A stretch of DNA of 8,680 bases from Dysgonomonas sp. (GCA_030151105.1 JASLEN010000399.1:1-8680); one strand, 5' to 3'. Shown: positions 1 through 5,932, numbered from the stretch's first letter. The notes: generated by a model from the letters alone, not told the origin. A program made the numbers and translations.

Positions 1-108
1 ATGACCATCGGGCTGATCATCTTCGTCCTGGTGGTGTCCGGCATCTCGCACATGCAGAGCGGCGTGAAGACCGCCAAGGTCGGTGGCAAGGTCATGGTCT
101 CGAAGTAG
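1..108 (+). CDS. C-terminal end of an unidentified GC-rich membrane protein (partial, foreign composition)
   Basis: Frame 1 is open from the first base to a TAG at 106-108 and encodes 35 residues. A hydrophobic stretch (IGLIIFVLVVSG, residues 3-14) is followed by a short polar, Lys/Gly-rich tail ending in VMVSK. GC is about 59%, and 35 of 36 codons end in G or C, unlike every other gene here, so this is very probably the true coding frame of a high-GC gene. The ATG at base 1 may be an internal Met, because the frame is cut by the window edge; the piece looks like the last membrane helix and cytoplasmic tail of a longer transporter-like protein. I do not recognise the family. It may not belong to the same genome as the remainder. 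Confidence 0.5.
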   Translation: MTIGLIIFVLVVSGISHMQSGVKTAKVGGKVMVSK

Positions 109-891
109 AGCAGGGCCTTGCCACAATTCGCTATCTGTTGCTGGAAGATCATATTTGAACTTCTGGTTGCCTGCTATCCGTTGCCACGAAATGGTTTTGG
201 ATTGTAGCCTAAATATACCATAGCCTATGGCTACAAGTGGTGCAGCTAGAGGCATCACTATATTAGCGATTATAAATAGAAATATGGCTACACCTATGCT
301 ACTATTTGGTTTAGGATAGAATCCAGCAAGACTCAATACATGTTTTGCTTGATCTAATGTCAATTCCTTGTTCGTCTTTTGATTTCTGTATCTTCCTATC
401 CCGATCTGTTCTATGGGATAATCGTAGTGGTTATAATTGCCATCATCTTCTATATCCTCTACCTCATAAGCATTTCTACTGGATCTGTGATTTTGAGTCG
501 CCTGTGGCGGATTCACTGTTCTTGGAGGAGTTTCTTGATATGTTGGCTGAGTATTTGTTTGTACTTCTCTAGGTTTTCTAGTCGTATTGTCGAAAGTAGG
601 GGTAGGCGAGTAGGGAGGTGTCTCTTCTCTCTTTCTACTAGATGATGTCTTTCTTTGACTTGTATTGCTCCTGCCATCAGCATATACACGCTCCGACTCT
701 TTGGGTATCGTGCCTACAATATCGTACTTGGTTCGGCGTTCTTTTTTGTTGTACGGATTTTCGTTTAGTTTTTTACTTACAGCATCATACTGCTTTTTCC
801 GTTCAGCACTTTCTTTGCGCCACACAGTATAGTCTTTATACGTTTTGGTATAATCTCCCTCGTACGACTTTTTGTAGGTATTATTAGACAT
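1..891 (-). CDS. Unrecognised protein with long disordered N-terminus and a membrane segment (partial, runs off the window)
   Basis: From ATG at 891 the minus frame stays open to base 1 (297 codons, no stop). Residues 1-60 are charged and Lys/Tyr-rich (MSNNTYKKSYEGDYTK...). Residues ~70-150 are rich in Pro, Thr, Gln, Arg and Ser and look disordered. Residues ~160-195 (YPIEQIGIGRYRN, then ELTLDQAKHVLSLAG) look folded. One long hydrophobic segment, ~199-228, could span the membrane once or form a hairpin. Codon usage is AT-rich down to about residue 260 (WQGPA). Beyond that, bases 1-108 read antisense to a GC-rich gene and give His/Asp-rich text typical of a shadow frame, so the real C-terminus is probably lost at a junction near 109-125. 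It starts 18 bp after the S24 regulator stop and is probably its operon partner. No family recognised. Confidence 0.6.
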   Translation of the reverse strand, partial: MSNNTYKKSYEGDYTKTYKDYTVWRKESAERKKQYDAVSKKLNENPYNKKERRTKYDIVGTIPKESERVYADGRSNTSQRKTSSSRKREETPPYSPTPTFDNTTRKPREVQTNTQPTYQETPPRTVNPPQATQNHRSSRNAYEVEDIEDDGNYNHYDYPIEQIGIGRYRNQKTNKELTLDQAKHVLSLAGFYPKPNSSIGVAIFLFIIANIVMPLAAPLVAIGYGIFRLQSKTISWQRIAGNQKFKYDLPATDSELWQGPALLRDHDLATDLGGLHAALHVRDAGHHQDEDDQPDGH

Positions 892-909
892 CCGTAAATT
901 AGTTTATAA

Positions 910-1644
910 TTAAAAAGAACTAGAGACCCTTTGTACAATATTACACAATTGACGAACATTATGCAACTCTAATTCAAAATCTGCATACTCAGGTGAGGAA
1001 TTTAGCGAGTGGCAGATGATTCGATTTTCATCTAAGTCGTGATTCGTTATTTGTTTGCACAACACTGTATTATCTAGTGTTATTATCCAATTAGGGTATT
1101 CTCTAGTGTGAAGTTTATTTGTCCAATGCTCTTTTGAAAGCTCTCTAGCCAATACTATATCTCCATCACTCAAACTCCTTTTAGTGTCATCGTCCATACT
1201 GTCTCCTTTTATCTCGAAGGCAAAATAACGTCCATGTCCGATCTTATCTACAATGAAGTCAAACTCCTCGTAGCTATCATCCAGAAAATCAGCATCACGA
1301 TATTCATCCACATATTTGGCATATGCCTTTATGGGGATTAATGGTACACGCATTCTGTACCTCCCATTAGTCATCTCGTAGTATTTAACTCCCGATTTGG
1401 TAATCAAATAGGCCGTTTCTATATTCTCATCCACGTGTTTTTGTCCCTTTCCATAGAGTAGCCACTCCTCATTCACCCTAAAGTATGATGAGAGTAGCGA
1501 TATGTTTGCTTTGTTCGGATTGGTTCTATTAGCCAAATAGTTGGCAATAGTCCCTTTGGTGATTGTTGTGTCTTTCCAGACCCTATAAGCAGTCACGCCA
1601 TCTCTATCCATGAGATGATTTAATCTTTTACTAAAATCTTCCAT
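910..1644 (-). CDS. XRE-family HTH / S24 peptidase-like (CI/LexA-type) transcriptional regulator
   Basis: A 244-residue cytoplasmic DNA-binding regulator. Residues ~1-66 form a helix-turn-helix domain (TTITKGTIANYLANR around 26-40, then a Bacteroidota-style NEEWLLYGKG end). Residues ~98-215 are an S24/LexA-like domain: FEIKGDSM places the nucleophile Ser at 149, GDIVLARE follows at 161-168, and LCKQI places the general-base Lys at 197. Proteins of this build repress phage or stress genes and are often inactivated by RecA-stimulated self-cleavage at Ala-Gly or Cys-Gly. Here the expected segment (IPIKAYAKYVDEY, 103-115) has Ala-Lys instead of Ala-Gly, so classical cleavage is doubtful. It heads a likely two-gene unit with the unknown protein 18 bp downstream. 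Inverted repeats in its upstream region suggest autoregulation. Family call firm; target genes unknown. Confidence 0.88.
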   Translation of the reverse strand: MEDFSKRLNHLMDRDGVTAYRVWKDTTITKGTIANYLANRTNPNKANISLLSSYFRVNEEWLLYGKGQKHVDENIETAYLITKSGVKYYEMTNGRYRMRVPLIPIKAYAKYVDEYRDADFLDDSYEEFDFIVDKIGHGRYFAFEIKGDSMDDDTKRSLSDGDIVLARELSKEHWTNKLHTREYPNWIITLDNTVLCKQITNHDLDENRIICHSLNSSPEYADFELELHNVRQLCNIVQRVSSSF

Positions 1645-1653
1645 TCTGTGTAG

Positions 1654-1676
1654 TTAGTATAATTACATATTACTAA
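1654..1676. promoter_or_regulatory. Inverted repeat TTAGTA-N11-TACTAA, candidate operator
   Basis: Perfect 6-bp arms at 1654-1659 and 1671-1676, in the leader 10-32 bases upstream of the S24 regulator ATG. Its arms differ from those of the neighbouring repeat at 1683-1702, so at most one is likely to be the regulator's own site, or two proteins may bind here. Confidence 0.35.
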
Positions 1677-1682
1677 ATATAG

Positions 1683-1702
1683 TGAAATATTGAATCATTT
1701 CA
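1683..1702. promoter_or_regulatory. Inverted repeat TGAAAT-N8-ATTTCA, candidate operator
   Basis: Perfect 6-bp arms at 1683-1688 and 1697-1702 with an 8-bp spacer. The element touches the candidate -7 box and covers the expected transcription start of the S24 regulator, the usual place for an autorepressor to bind. AT-rich DNA yields chance repeats, so this is inference. Confidence 0.35.
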
Positions 1703-1708
1703 AAACTA
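1701..1708 (-). promoter_or_regulatory. Candidate -7 box (TAGTTTTG) for the S24 regulator
   Basis: On the minus strand this reads TAGTTTTG, a match to the Bacteroidota -7 consensus TAnnTTTG. It would give a leader of roughly 50 nt before the ATG at 1644. I see no convincing TTTG at the -33 position, so the call rests on the -7 box and on the overlapping inverted repeat. Confidence 0.4.
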
Positions 1709-1752
1709 TCTGGAGTGGTTTGTGATAACTTTATTTCTAATCTAATAAAGAA

Positions 1753-1781
1753 AGTGCTGATGATATCGCATCATCAGCACT
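1753..1781 (-). terminator. Strong hairpin downstream of the DoxX gene, probable terminator
   Basis: AGTGCTGATGAT at 1753-1764 pairs perfectly with ATCATCAGCACT at 1770-1781 around a 5-base loop (ATCGC), giving a 12-bp stem. In the minus direction it lies 33 bases after the DoxX stop and is followed by TTCTTTATTAG, a T-rich but interrupted tail. It separates the DoxX gene from the S24 regulator unit, which runs in the same direction. Confidence 0.7.
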
Positions 1782-1814
1782 CTATTGTCATATAATGTTC
1801 AGTTCAAATAATAA

Positions 1815-2240
1815 TTAGTCCCAGATGTTTTTTCGGCTTAGGGCATATTTCCCTCCACCTGTAAACACTAAGGCTAATGCTCCAAAGAAGTATAATCCAA
1901 GCAATTCTACAGCCCATCCTCCAGTTGCATTAAGCATAAATATATCGCCCATATGTGCAAGCATTGCTGCAGTGAAGCAGTTGAAAGCAAAAATTGCTGC
2001 GGCAAGTCTTGTCCCTAGACCTAAAATGATAAATATAGGTACAATCACTTCTCCTACATATACTCCGTATGCTACAAAACTAGGAAGACCAGCAGCCTCC
2101 GTAAGCCCCTCTATGCCTCCAATGCCATGTTGGAGTTTAGATATTCCATGTAGTAGCATTAATATACCAACAGACAATCTAACAATAAGTAGTCCTAAGT
2201 CCGTATTTCTTTCAAAAATTTTATGTTCTAGTAACTTCAT
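1815..2240 (-). CDS. DoxX-family integral membrane protein
   Basis: I take the start at the ATG at 2238-2240 (MKLLEHKIFERNTDLG), which gives 141 residues, the usual DoxX size. The frame extends upstream to 2309, but those 23 residues (MCNICSILYVIRY...) do not resemble the family and would overlap the likely promoter. Four hydrophobic segments fall at about residues 16-34, 55-75, 78-98 and 111-131. The family signature is visible as RLSVGILMLLHGISKLQHG in the first helix region, GEVIVPIFIILGLGTR mid-protein and a Gly-rich ALVFTGGGKYALS end. DoxX proteins sit in the cytoplasmic membrane; some are tied to thiosulfate:quinone oxidoreductase or redox stress, but most are uncharacterised. It stands alone, divergent from a thioesterase gene, with a strong hairpin downstream. 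Confidence 0.88.
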   Translation of the reverse strand: MKLLEHKIFERNTDLGLLIVRLSVGILMLLHGISKLQHGIGGIEGLTEAAGLPSFVAYGVYVGEVIVPIFIILGLGTRLAAAIFAFNCFTAAMLAHMGDIFMLNATGGWAVELLGLYFFGALALVFTGGGKYALSRKNIWD

Positions 2241-2302
2241 AAATCGTTGTTTTTTTATAATTGTTAAAGTGTATCTTATTACATATAAAATAGAACAAAT
2301 AT

Positions 2303-2327
2303 TGCACAAAAAAGTTCTCTTTGTGCA
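2303..2327. promoter_or_regulatory. Inverted repeat TGCACAAA-N9-TTTGTGCA upstream of the DoxX gene
   Basis: Perfect 8-bp arms at 2303-2310 and 2320-2327 with a 9-base spacer. On the minus strand it directly abuts AATATTTG (2296-2303), one mismatch from the TAnnTTTG box, about 56 bases upstream of the DoxX ATG. The placement over a promoter spacer/-33 region suggests an operator for a dimeric regulator. The regulator is not identifiable. Confidence 0.4.
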
Positions 2328-2376
2328 GGCTTTGCATTGATTTTTATAAAATAAAAGCGTAAATTTATTTAGATAA

Positions 2377-2384
2377 CAAAATTA
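2377..2384 (-). promoter_or_regulatory. Alternative -7 box (TAATTTTG) for the DoxX gene
   Basis: The minus-strand reading TAATTTTG matches TAnnTTTG, but it would impose a leader of about 130 nt and has no clear -33 element. It competes with the near-match AATATTTG at 2296-2303 as the DoxX promoter. Confidence 0.22.
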
Positions 2385-2424
2385 TGTGTCTGCAATGCTC
2401 TATTTCACACCTTTTCATCAAGGG

Positions 2425-2456
2425 TTTGTTTTAGTAGTAACAAAAGAATATTTTTG
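2425..2456 (+). promoter_or_regulatory. Bacteroidota-type promoter for the thioesterase gene
   Basis: TTTG at 2425-2428 (-33) and TATTTTTG at 2449-2456 (-7, TAnnTTTG) are separated by 20 bases, close to the described Bacteroides spacing. The start would fall near 2460-2463, giving a short leader of ~35 nt before the ATG at 2496. This is the best-formed promoter in the window. Confidence 0.65.
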
Positions 2457-2495
2457 CAGAACAAATAACAATAGATACGAGTAAAAAAATAAAAT

Positions 2496-2915
2496 ATGCT
2501 TTTAAACAAAAATAATATCCGAGAGAAGATAAAGGGAACCTTGATTGAGGAGTTTGAAATTGAATTTATCGAAACCGAAGACAATACTAGCCTCGAAGCT
2601 GTGATGCATGTGACACAAAAGTTGTCGCAAACAATGGGCGTTCTTCATGGTGGAGCTACAATTGCACTTGCAGAATCGGTAGGTGGAGTGGGGTCTAATG
2701 TGTTGTGTGATGAGGATGAGCAGTGCTTTGGGATGCAAATAAGTGCAAGTCATATCTCTAGTGCTCATATAGGCGACACTGTGAAGGCGGTTGGCACAAT
2801 ATTACACAAAGGACGATCAACGCATGTATGGGATGTGGCTATCTACTCTGAAAAAACAGGCAGGCTGGTATCATCAATTAAGGTGACGAATGCTGTTGTG
2901 AAAAAGAGAAAATAA
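2496..2915 (+). CDS. Hotdog-fold acyl-CoA thioesterase, PaaI/MenI (YdiI)-like
   Basis: A 139-residue single-domain hotdog thioesterase that hydrolyses acyl-CoA thioesters in the cytoplasm. The diagnostic stretch is SQTMGVLHGGATIALAES (residues 44-61): Gln45, His51-Gly-Gly and Glu60 line up with the catalytic Gln, His and Glu of E. coli YdiI/MenI. The second half (SHISSAHIGDTVKAVG, then HKGRSTHVWDVAIYSEKTG) also follows the YdiI pattern as I recall it. MenI releases 1,4-dihydroxy-2-naphthoate from its CoA ester in menaquinone synthesis, which would suit a Bacteroidales cell. No other men gene is in the window, so the substrate is inferred and another acyl-CoA is possible. The length is normal. 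It is monocistronic, with its own promoter and a terminator. Confidence 0.87.
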   Translation: MLLNKNNIREKIKGTLIEEFEIEFIETEDNTSLEAVMHVTQKLSQTMGVLHGGATIALAESVGGVGSNVLCDEDEQCFGMQISASHISSAHIGDTVKAVGTILHKGRSTHVWDVAIYSEKTGRLVSSIKVTNAVVKKRK

Positions 2916-2937
2916 ATAGAGTTCATTTATATATTTT

Positions 2938-2968
2938 AGGAGTTGAGATTCTTAGCTCCTCTATTTTT
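2938..2968 (+). terminator. Rho-independent terminator of the thioesterase gene
   Basis: AGGAGTTGAG at 2938-2947 pairs with CTTAGCTCCT at 2951-2960 (10 pairs, two of them G-U) around a 3-base loop, followed by CTATTTTT. It starts 22 bases past the stop codon. Confidence 0.75.
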
Positions 2969-3045
2969 GTGTCTATAAAAAATGAAGAAAGCCCGCAAAT
3001 TCCCTTCGCAGACTTCCCAACCTTGACACAAATTTTACAAAACTA

Positions 3046-3133
3046 CACAATAGAGAATATTGTGACCTGAGTTTTTTTAGAGAATCTTATCAGGTATGAT
3101 TCTTTAAGTTGCTTTCTACGTTAGAAATGCAAC
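3046..3133. other. Cluster of three hairpins in the convergent gap between the thioesterase and AraC genes
   Basis: Within the gene-free gap 2916-3200 I see three further stem-loops. The first is CACAATA-GAGAA-TATTGTG at 3046-3064, followed after 7 bases by seven T at 3072-3078. The second is AGAATC...GATTCT at 3081-3103, with two more inner pairs beyond one mismatch. The third is GTTGC-TTTCTA paired with TAGAAA-T-GCAAC at 3108-3133, with one bulged base. None has a canonical adjacent U-tract on the minus strand, so they are not obvious terminators for the AraC gene. They could be weak terminators, a degenerate repeat or a small RNA. No ORF of note is present. Confidence 0.4.
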
Positions 3134-3200
3134 GATACAAATGTATGTACTAAAGTTGGGATGTGGATTACATAAAAAAGGATAGTAATTCATAATATCA

Positions 3201-4067
3201 CTACTCTTTTATTATTCTTACATTTATTTTGTCTTTTCGCAGTACGCCTGGCGTATGACCAAAGTTTGTTTTACAGAAATCATTGAAATGTGATGGTGAT
3301 GAGAATCCAAATTTGCTGCTAATTTCTTTGAAAGTATTATTGGTATTATTGATCTCATGAAAAATCACTTTAAGCTTTTCCTCCTTCATCCAATTGTATG
3401 CTGAAACACCAAAGACTTTTCTAAATCTCTTTTGGAAACCAGATAAACTATAGTTTGCCTTTTCAGCAAGTTCGTTCACCGTTTTCACCTTGAAATGATT
3501 ACGTAATACGAAATCGGAGAAAGTCATATCATTGCTCAGTAGTGGGTAGAAAAAGCTAAGTAAATCTTCTTTTGTATGGTAGGCACGTAGCATATAGAAG
3601 AGCTCTTTTATCTTCAGACTTAAAAAGTATTTGCAGAGCAAACCGTCATCAATGCTTACAGACCAAAGCTCAAAAAAGTTGGAGATCTTTTTATCCACAG
3701 ATAAAAGGTATAAATCGTGATCTGTATTCTCATCCTCTTCACGCAGTAGCATGTCTAAAGAAAAACACTCACAAAGGTTCTGAGTATCTTTAAGACGCAA
3801 CGTATAGAGGGTTGTATCTTCTAATGCTTTTCCCGAAACGGATACTCCTGCTGGAATAATAAACATTTGTCCGCTACTTACAACTTTATTTTTGAAGTGG
3901 CTATATGAAAAATTATATTCTCCTTCTGCTATATATATGAGTTTGTTTATAATAGATGTAAAGCTCCACTCTTGTTCTGCTTTAAGCAGCGTTTTACCCA
4001 CAATAGGTGACTGGCTCTTTTCATAATTATAGCATCGAGAATGTTCTGACAAATATAATAGTGTCAT
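3201..4067 (-). CDS. AraC-family transcriptional regulator
   Basis: A 288-residue regulator with the normal two-domain build. Residues ~1-160 are a cupin-like sensing region with beta-strand text (IAEGEYNFSYSHF, GQMFIIPAGVSVSG). A linker follows, then a C-terminal AraC DNA-binding domain at ~188-276 with two helix-turn-helix units: VNELAEKANYSLSGFQKRF (197-215) and FKEISSKFGFSSPSHFNDF (246-264), ending in the family tail GHTPGVLRK. The N-terminal domain is typical of Bacteroidales AraC proteins with unknown ligand. It is transcribed away from the YtxH-like gene across a 262-bp gap and converges with the thioesterase. Possible targets are itself or the neighbouring YtxH-like/exporter genes; nothing in the sequence decides this. 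Confidence 0.88.
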   Translation of the reverse strand: MTLLYLSEHSRCYNYEKSQSPIVGKTLLKAEQEWSFTSIINKLIYIAEGEYNFSYSHFKNKVVSSGQMFIIPAGVSVSGKALEDTTLYTLRLKDTQNLCECFSLDMLLREEDENTDHDLYLLSVDKKISNFFELWSVSIDDGLLCKYFLSLKIKELFYMLRAYHTKEDLLSFFYPLLSNDMTFSDFVLRNHFKVKTVNELAEKANYSLSGFQKRFRKVFGVSAYNWMKEEKLKVIFHEINNTNNTFKEISSKFGFSSPSHFNDFCKTNFGHTPGVLRKDKINVRIIKE

Positions 4068-4252
4068 TGTTGTTCTTAATAATAGTATAATAGTATTTTG
4101 TTAAATCGTATCTAAGTGGCGGCAATGTACAAACTATTTGTTGGATTAAGGAGAAAATGGTGGCGAAAGTTGCTTGAGACTTGGTTTATGGTGCGGAAAC
4201 TGGGAAAGGAGCAAAAGTAATAACCGATGATAGGATGCGTTTATTTTTTGTC

Positions 4253-4264
4253 AACGAATTCGTT
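4253..4264. promoter_or_regulatory. 12-bp perfect palindrome AACGAATTCGTT upstream of the YtxH-like gene
   Basis: A perfect palindrome 65 bases before the ATG at 4330. Its TTCG half sits 20 bases upstream of TATCTTAG (4283-4290), one mismatch from TAnnTTTG, so it may overlap the -33 region of that gene's promoter. The same half-sites appear as the arms of the repeat before the CDF gene (5971-6008). The rest of the 4068-4329 gap shows no other gene or clear signal. Confidence 0.35.
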
Positions 4265-4329
4265 TTCCTATAAGAAATTTATTATCTTAGGATCTCGAAT
4301 TGAAGTAACAAACTAAATAAAACATTGAT

Positions 4330-4635
4330 ATGAAGGATTTTATAGTGGGGTTGGCTGTGGGGGCTCTAGGAGCTTATGTAGCAATAAAATTATCTGACGA
4401 AGAAACTAGAAATAAATTGAAGGCTCAAATCGGTAATGCAACTGATAGAGCACGAGAAGATTTAGACTATGGATTAACAGTCGGCAAAAGCAAAGCATTG
4501 CGTGCTGGTGTGAGGGTTCGTCAAGGAGTAGATGCAGCTAAAGAATATGCAGAGCAAACAGCTACAGAAATGGCTGAAAAACTTTCTGATGGCTTGGCTG
4601 ATTTGAGCGAAAAAACAAGACCTTCTAATCTGTAA
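4330..4635 (+). CDS. Small YtxH-like membrane-anchored helical protein
   Basis: A 101-residue protein with a Gly-rich N-terminal membrane segment (FIVGLAVGALGAYVAIKL, residues 4-21). DEETRNKLKAQI follows directly, the pattern of the YtxH family (general-stress-linked proteins of unknown biochemistry). Residues ~30-95 are a long, charged, Ala-rich amphipathic helix region (REDLDYGLTVGKSKALRAG, VDAAKEYAEQTATEMAEKL) that could form a coiled coil or a LEA-like helix. No catalytic motif is visible. It is probably anchored in the cytoplasmic membrane with its helix inside the cell. It is monocistronic, with a hairpin terminator 28 bases past its stop. Family assignment rests on the N-terminal pattern, length and composition. 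Confidence 0.7.
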   Translation: MKDFIVGLAVGALGAYVAIKLSDEETRNKLKAQIGNATDRAREDLDYGLTVGKSKALRAGVRVRQGVDAAKEYAEQTATEMAEKLSDGLADLSEKTRPSNL

Positions 4636-4663
4636 GAGAGGAAGCTTATTTAGAATATAATAG

Positions 4664-4694
4664 AAACGAGTGCTTATATAGCATTCGTTTTTTT
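4664..4694 (+). terminator. Terminator of the YtxH-like gene, shared with the convergent exporter gene
   Basis: AAACGAGTGCT at 4664-4674 pairs with AGCATTCGTTT at 4680-4690 (11 pairs, one G-U) around loop TATAT, ending in seven T (4688-4694). It is a canonical terminator in the plus direction. It also begins directly at the stop codon of the minus-strand MFS gene (4693-4695), where its downstream side is only moderately T-rich, so it may act in both directions. Confidence 0.8.
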
Positions 4695-5895
4695 ATGCTT
4701 TGTCTAAATCTTTAAGAGGTTTGATGAAGAAGCATATAACACCTACTGAAACGATGGCTACACCTGCTATCAAGAAGATATTCTCTATGCCTATAGCATC
4801 CGAAAGTGTTCCTACCATCATCAATCCAAATGGCACGGGTAAAAGAATAAGAGTATCTAGCAATGAGAATACCCTTCCAAGCATTCCCGAAGGAATATGC
4901 GTTTGCAAAAGAGAACTCGTGGGACTATTGAGTACAGGAACCGCAAGTCCCATGGCGAAAACAAAGGCTACAAAAAGAATAAACTGATGAGGGCGTAGAA
5001 AACCAGAGAGCAGATAACACATACCCAATGCTATTAAGCCCCATGTAAAGAGTTTTACTCTTCCTTTGTTGCTACCCCATACGCTTATAGCTGCTCCACC
5101 CAATAGCATGCCTATACCAAATGCAATTTCTATCATGCTCATTTGGTAGGCATCACCTCCAAAATAACTAATGGTCATCAATGGGAATAGAGAGTCTGTG
5201 GGTACAAAAAAGAAAATAGCCACTAGCCATGCTGTCATCATTGCTACTATTCCTTTGTTTGAGTATAAAACTCTAAAAGTCGCAGCCAATTCTTTCAAGA
5301 CTTTTCCATGTTGCTCGATAGGTGGCGCTTTGGGGATAGTGACAAATGCTAGCGCAGTACATGCCCATACTGCTCCCAATATATCTATTAAGACGATATA
5401 TTGCATCGATATCATTTGACATACTATTGCTCCAATAGCTGGACCAGCAATGTTGGCAATAGAGTATAGAGTTTGATTAATTCCAGCAATGCGTGTTAGT
5501 TGTTCTTCGGGAGCAAGCAATGGGGTAGAGGCTTGCATGGCGGGGTAATGGAACGAACTTCCAATAGAGCGTATAGCTAACAGAATGTATATATGCCATA
5601 TCTCAATTACTTCCAGATAGAAGAGTAGTCCTAAGATGAAAGTGAAGAATGCAATACTAAGATCGGAAATAATCATTATCATTTTCCGATCCAACCTATC
5701 TATCCATACTCCTATAAAAGGTCCTAATAAAATCTGTGGCATAATGCCTGCTATACTTGCAAAAGCTAAGGACTTGGCGCTGCCCATTTCTATCGTAATC
5801 CACCAGATGATAGCAAATTGCACAATGGAACTTGTGAGTAGGGACATGGCTTGGCCAGTCCAGATAATTAAAAAGGTTGACTTCCACGATTTCAT
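4693..5895 (-). CDS. MFS exporter of the Mef-like (MFS_3) group
   Basis: A 400-residue, 12-helix major facilitator in the cytoplasmic membrane, expected to use the proton gradient to export small hydrophobic compounds. The start MKSWKSTFLIIWTGQAMSLL matches the family's N-terminal pattern (W-K...IW-GQA-SL). MFS motif A is GVWIDRLDRK (62-71). RSIGSSFHYP (109-118) and PLLAPEEQLTRIAG (125-138) closely resemble MefA macrolide exporters as I recall them, and LGRVFSL recurs near the C-terminus. Length is close to MefA (~405). Chromosomal Bacteroidota carry many such proteins with unknown substrates, so macrolide export is not demonstrated. The -7 box lies so close to the ATG that the transcript may be leaderless. 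It is divergent from the CDF gene. Confidence 0.88.
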   Translation of the reverse strand: MKSWKSTFLIIWTGQAMSLLTSSIVQFAIIWWITIEMGSAKSLAFASIAGIMPQILLGPFIGVWIDRLDRKMIMIISDLSIAFFTFILGLLFYLEVIEIWHIYILLAIRSIGSSFHYPAMQASTPLLAPEEQLTRIAGINQTLYSIANIAGPAIGAIVCQMISMQYIVLIDILGAVWACTALAFVTIPKAPPIEQHGKVLKELAATFRVLYSNKGIVAMMTAWLVAIFFFVPTDSLFPLMTISYFGGDAYQMSMIEIAFGIGMLLGGAAISVWGSNKGRVKLFTWGLIALGMCYLLSGFLRPHQFILFVAFVFAMGLAVPVLNSPTSSLLQTHIPSGMLGRVFSLLDTLILLPVPFGLMMVGTLSDAIGIENIFLIAGVAIVSVGVICFFIKPLKDLDKA

Positions 5896-5900
5896 TATCG

Positions 5901-5908
5901 CAAATATA
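5901..5908 (-). promoter_or_regulatory. -7 box (TATATTTG) immediately before the MFS start codon
   Basis: The minus-strand TATATTTG matches TAnnTTTG exactly and is followed by only five bases (CGATA) before the ATG at 5895. Transcription would start at or within a few bases of the start codon. The -33 element is unclear. Confidence 0.5.
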
Positions 5909-5932
5909 GTGCATTTTGAAACATGAAGTCAT

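Noticed and set aside
345..887. Three overlapping plus-strand open frames of 75-88 residues
   Set aside because: They lie opposite the minus-strand gene starting at 891, overlap one another in different frames and have Cys/Phe/Leu/Ser-rich shadow composition.
910..1644. Left end as a prophage or integrative element based on the CI-like regulator
   Set aside because: No integrase, excisionase, attachment repeats or structural genes are visible. One regulator and an unknown protein are not enough.
1825..2340. 171-residue plus-strand open frame antisense to the DoxX gene
   Set aside because: It mirrors the DoxX gene. Its product is Pro/Ser/Ile-rich without domain features, whereas the minus strand gives a clear DoxX protein.
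2983..3027. Tiny plus-strand frame MKKARKFPSQTSQP after the thioesterase terminator
   Set aside because: 14 codons, no promoter or ribosome-binding site, and it lies just behind a terminator.
3024..3029. TTGACA as a sigma-70 -35 box in the convergent gap
   Set aside because: It has no partnered -10 and no gene downstream, and Bacteroidota promoters use a different consensus.
3134..3145. Short palindrome ATACAAATGTAT near the AraC stop
   Set aside because: Five-base arms in AT-rich DNA are expected by chance, and there is no functional position.
4693..5895. Calling the MFS gene a macrolide resistance determinant
   Set aside because: Similarity to MefA supports the family, but chromosomal Bacteroidota homologues vary in substrate, and no resistance-element context is present here.
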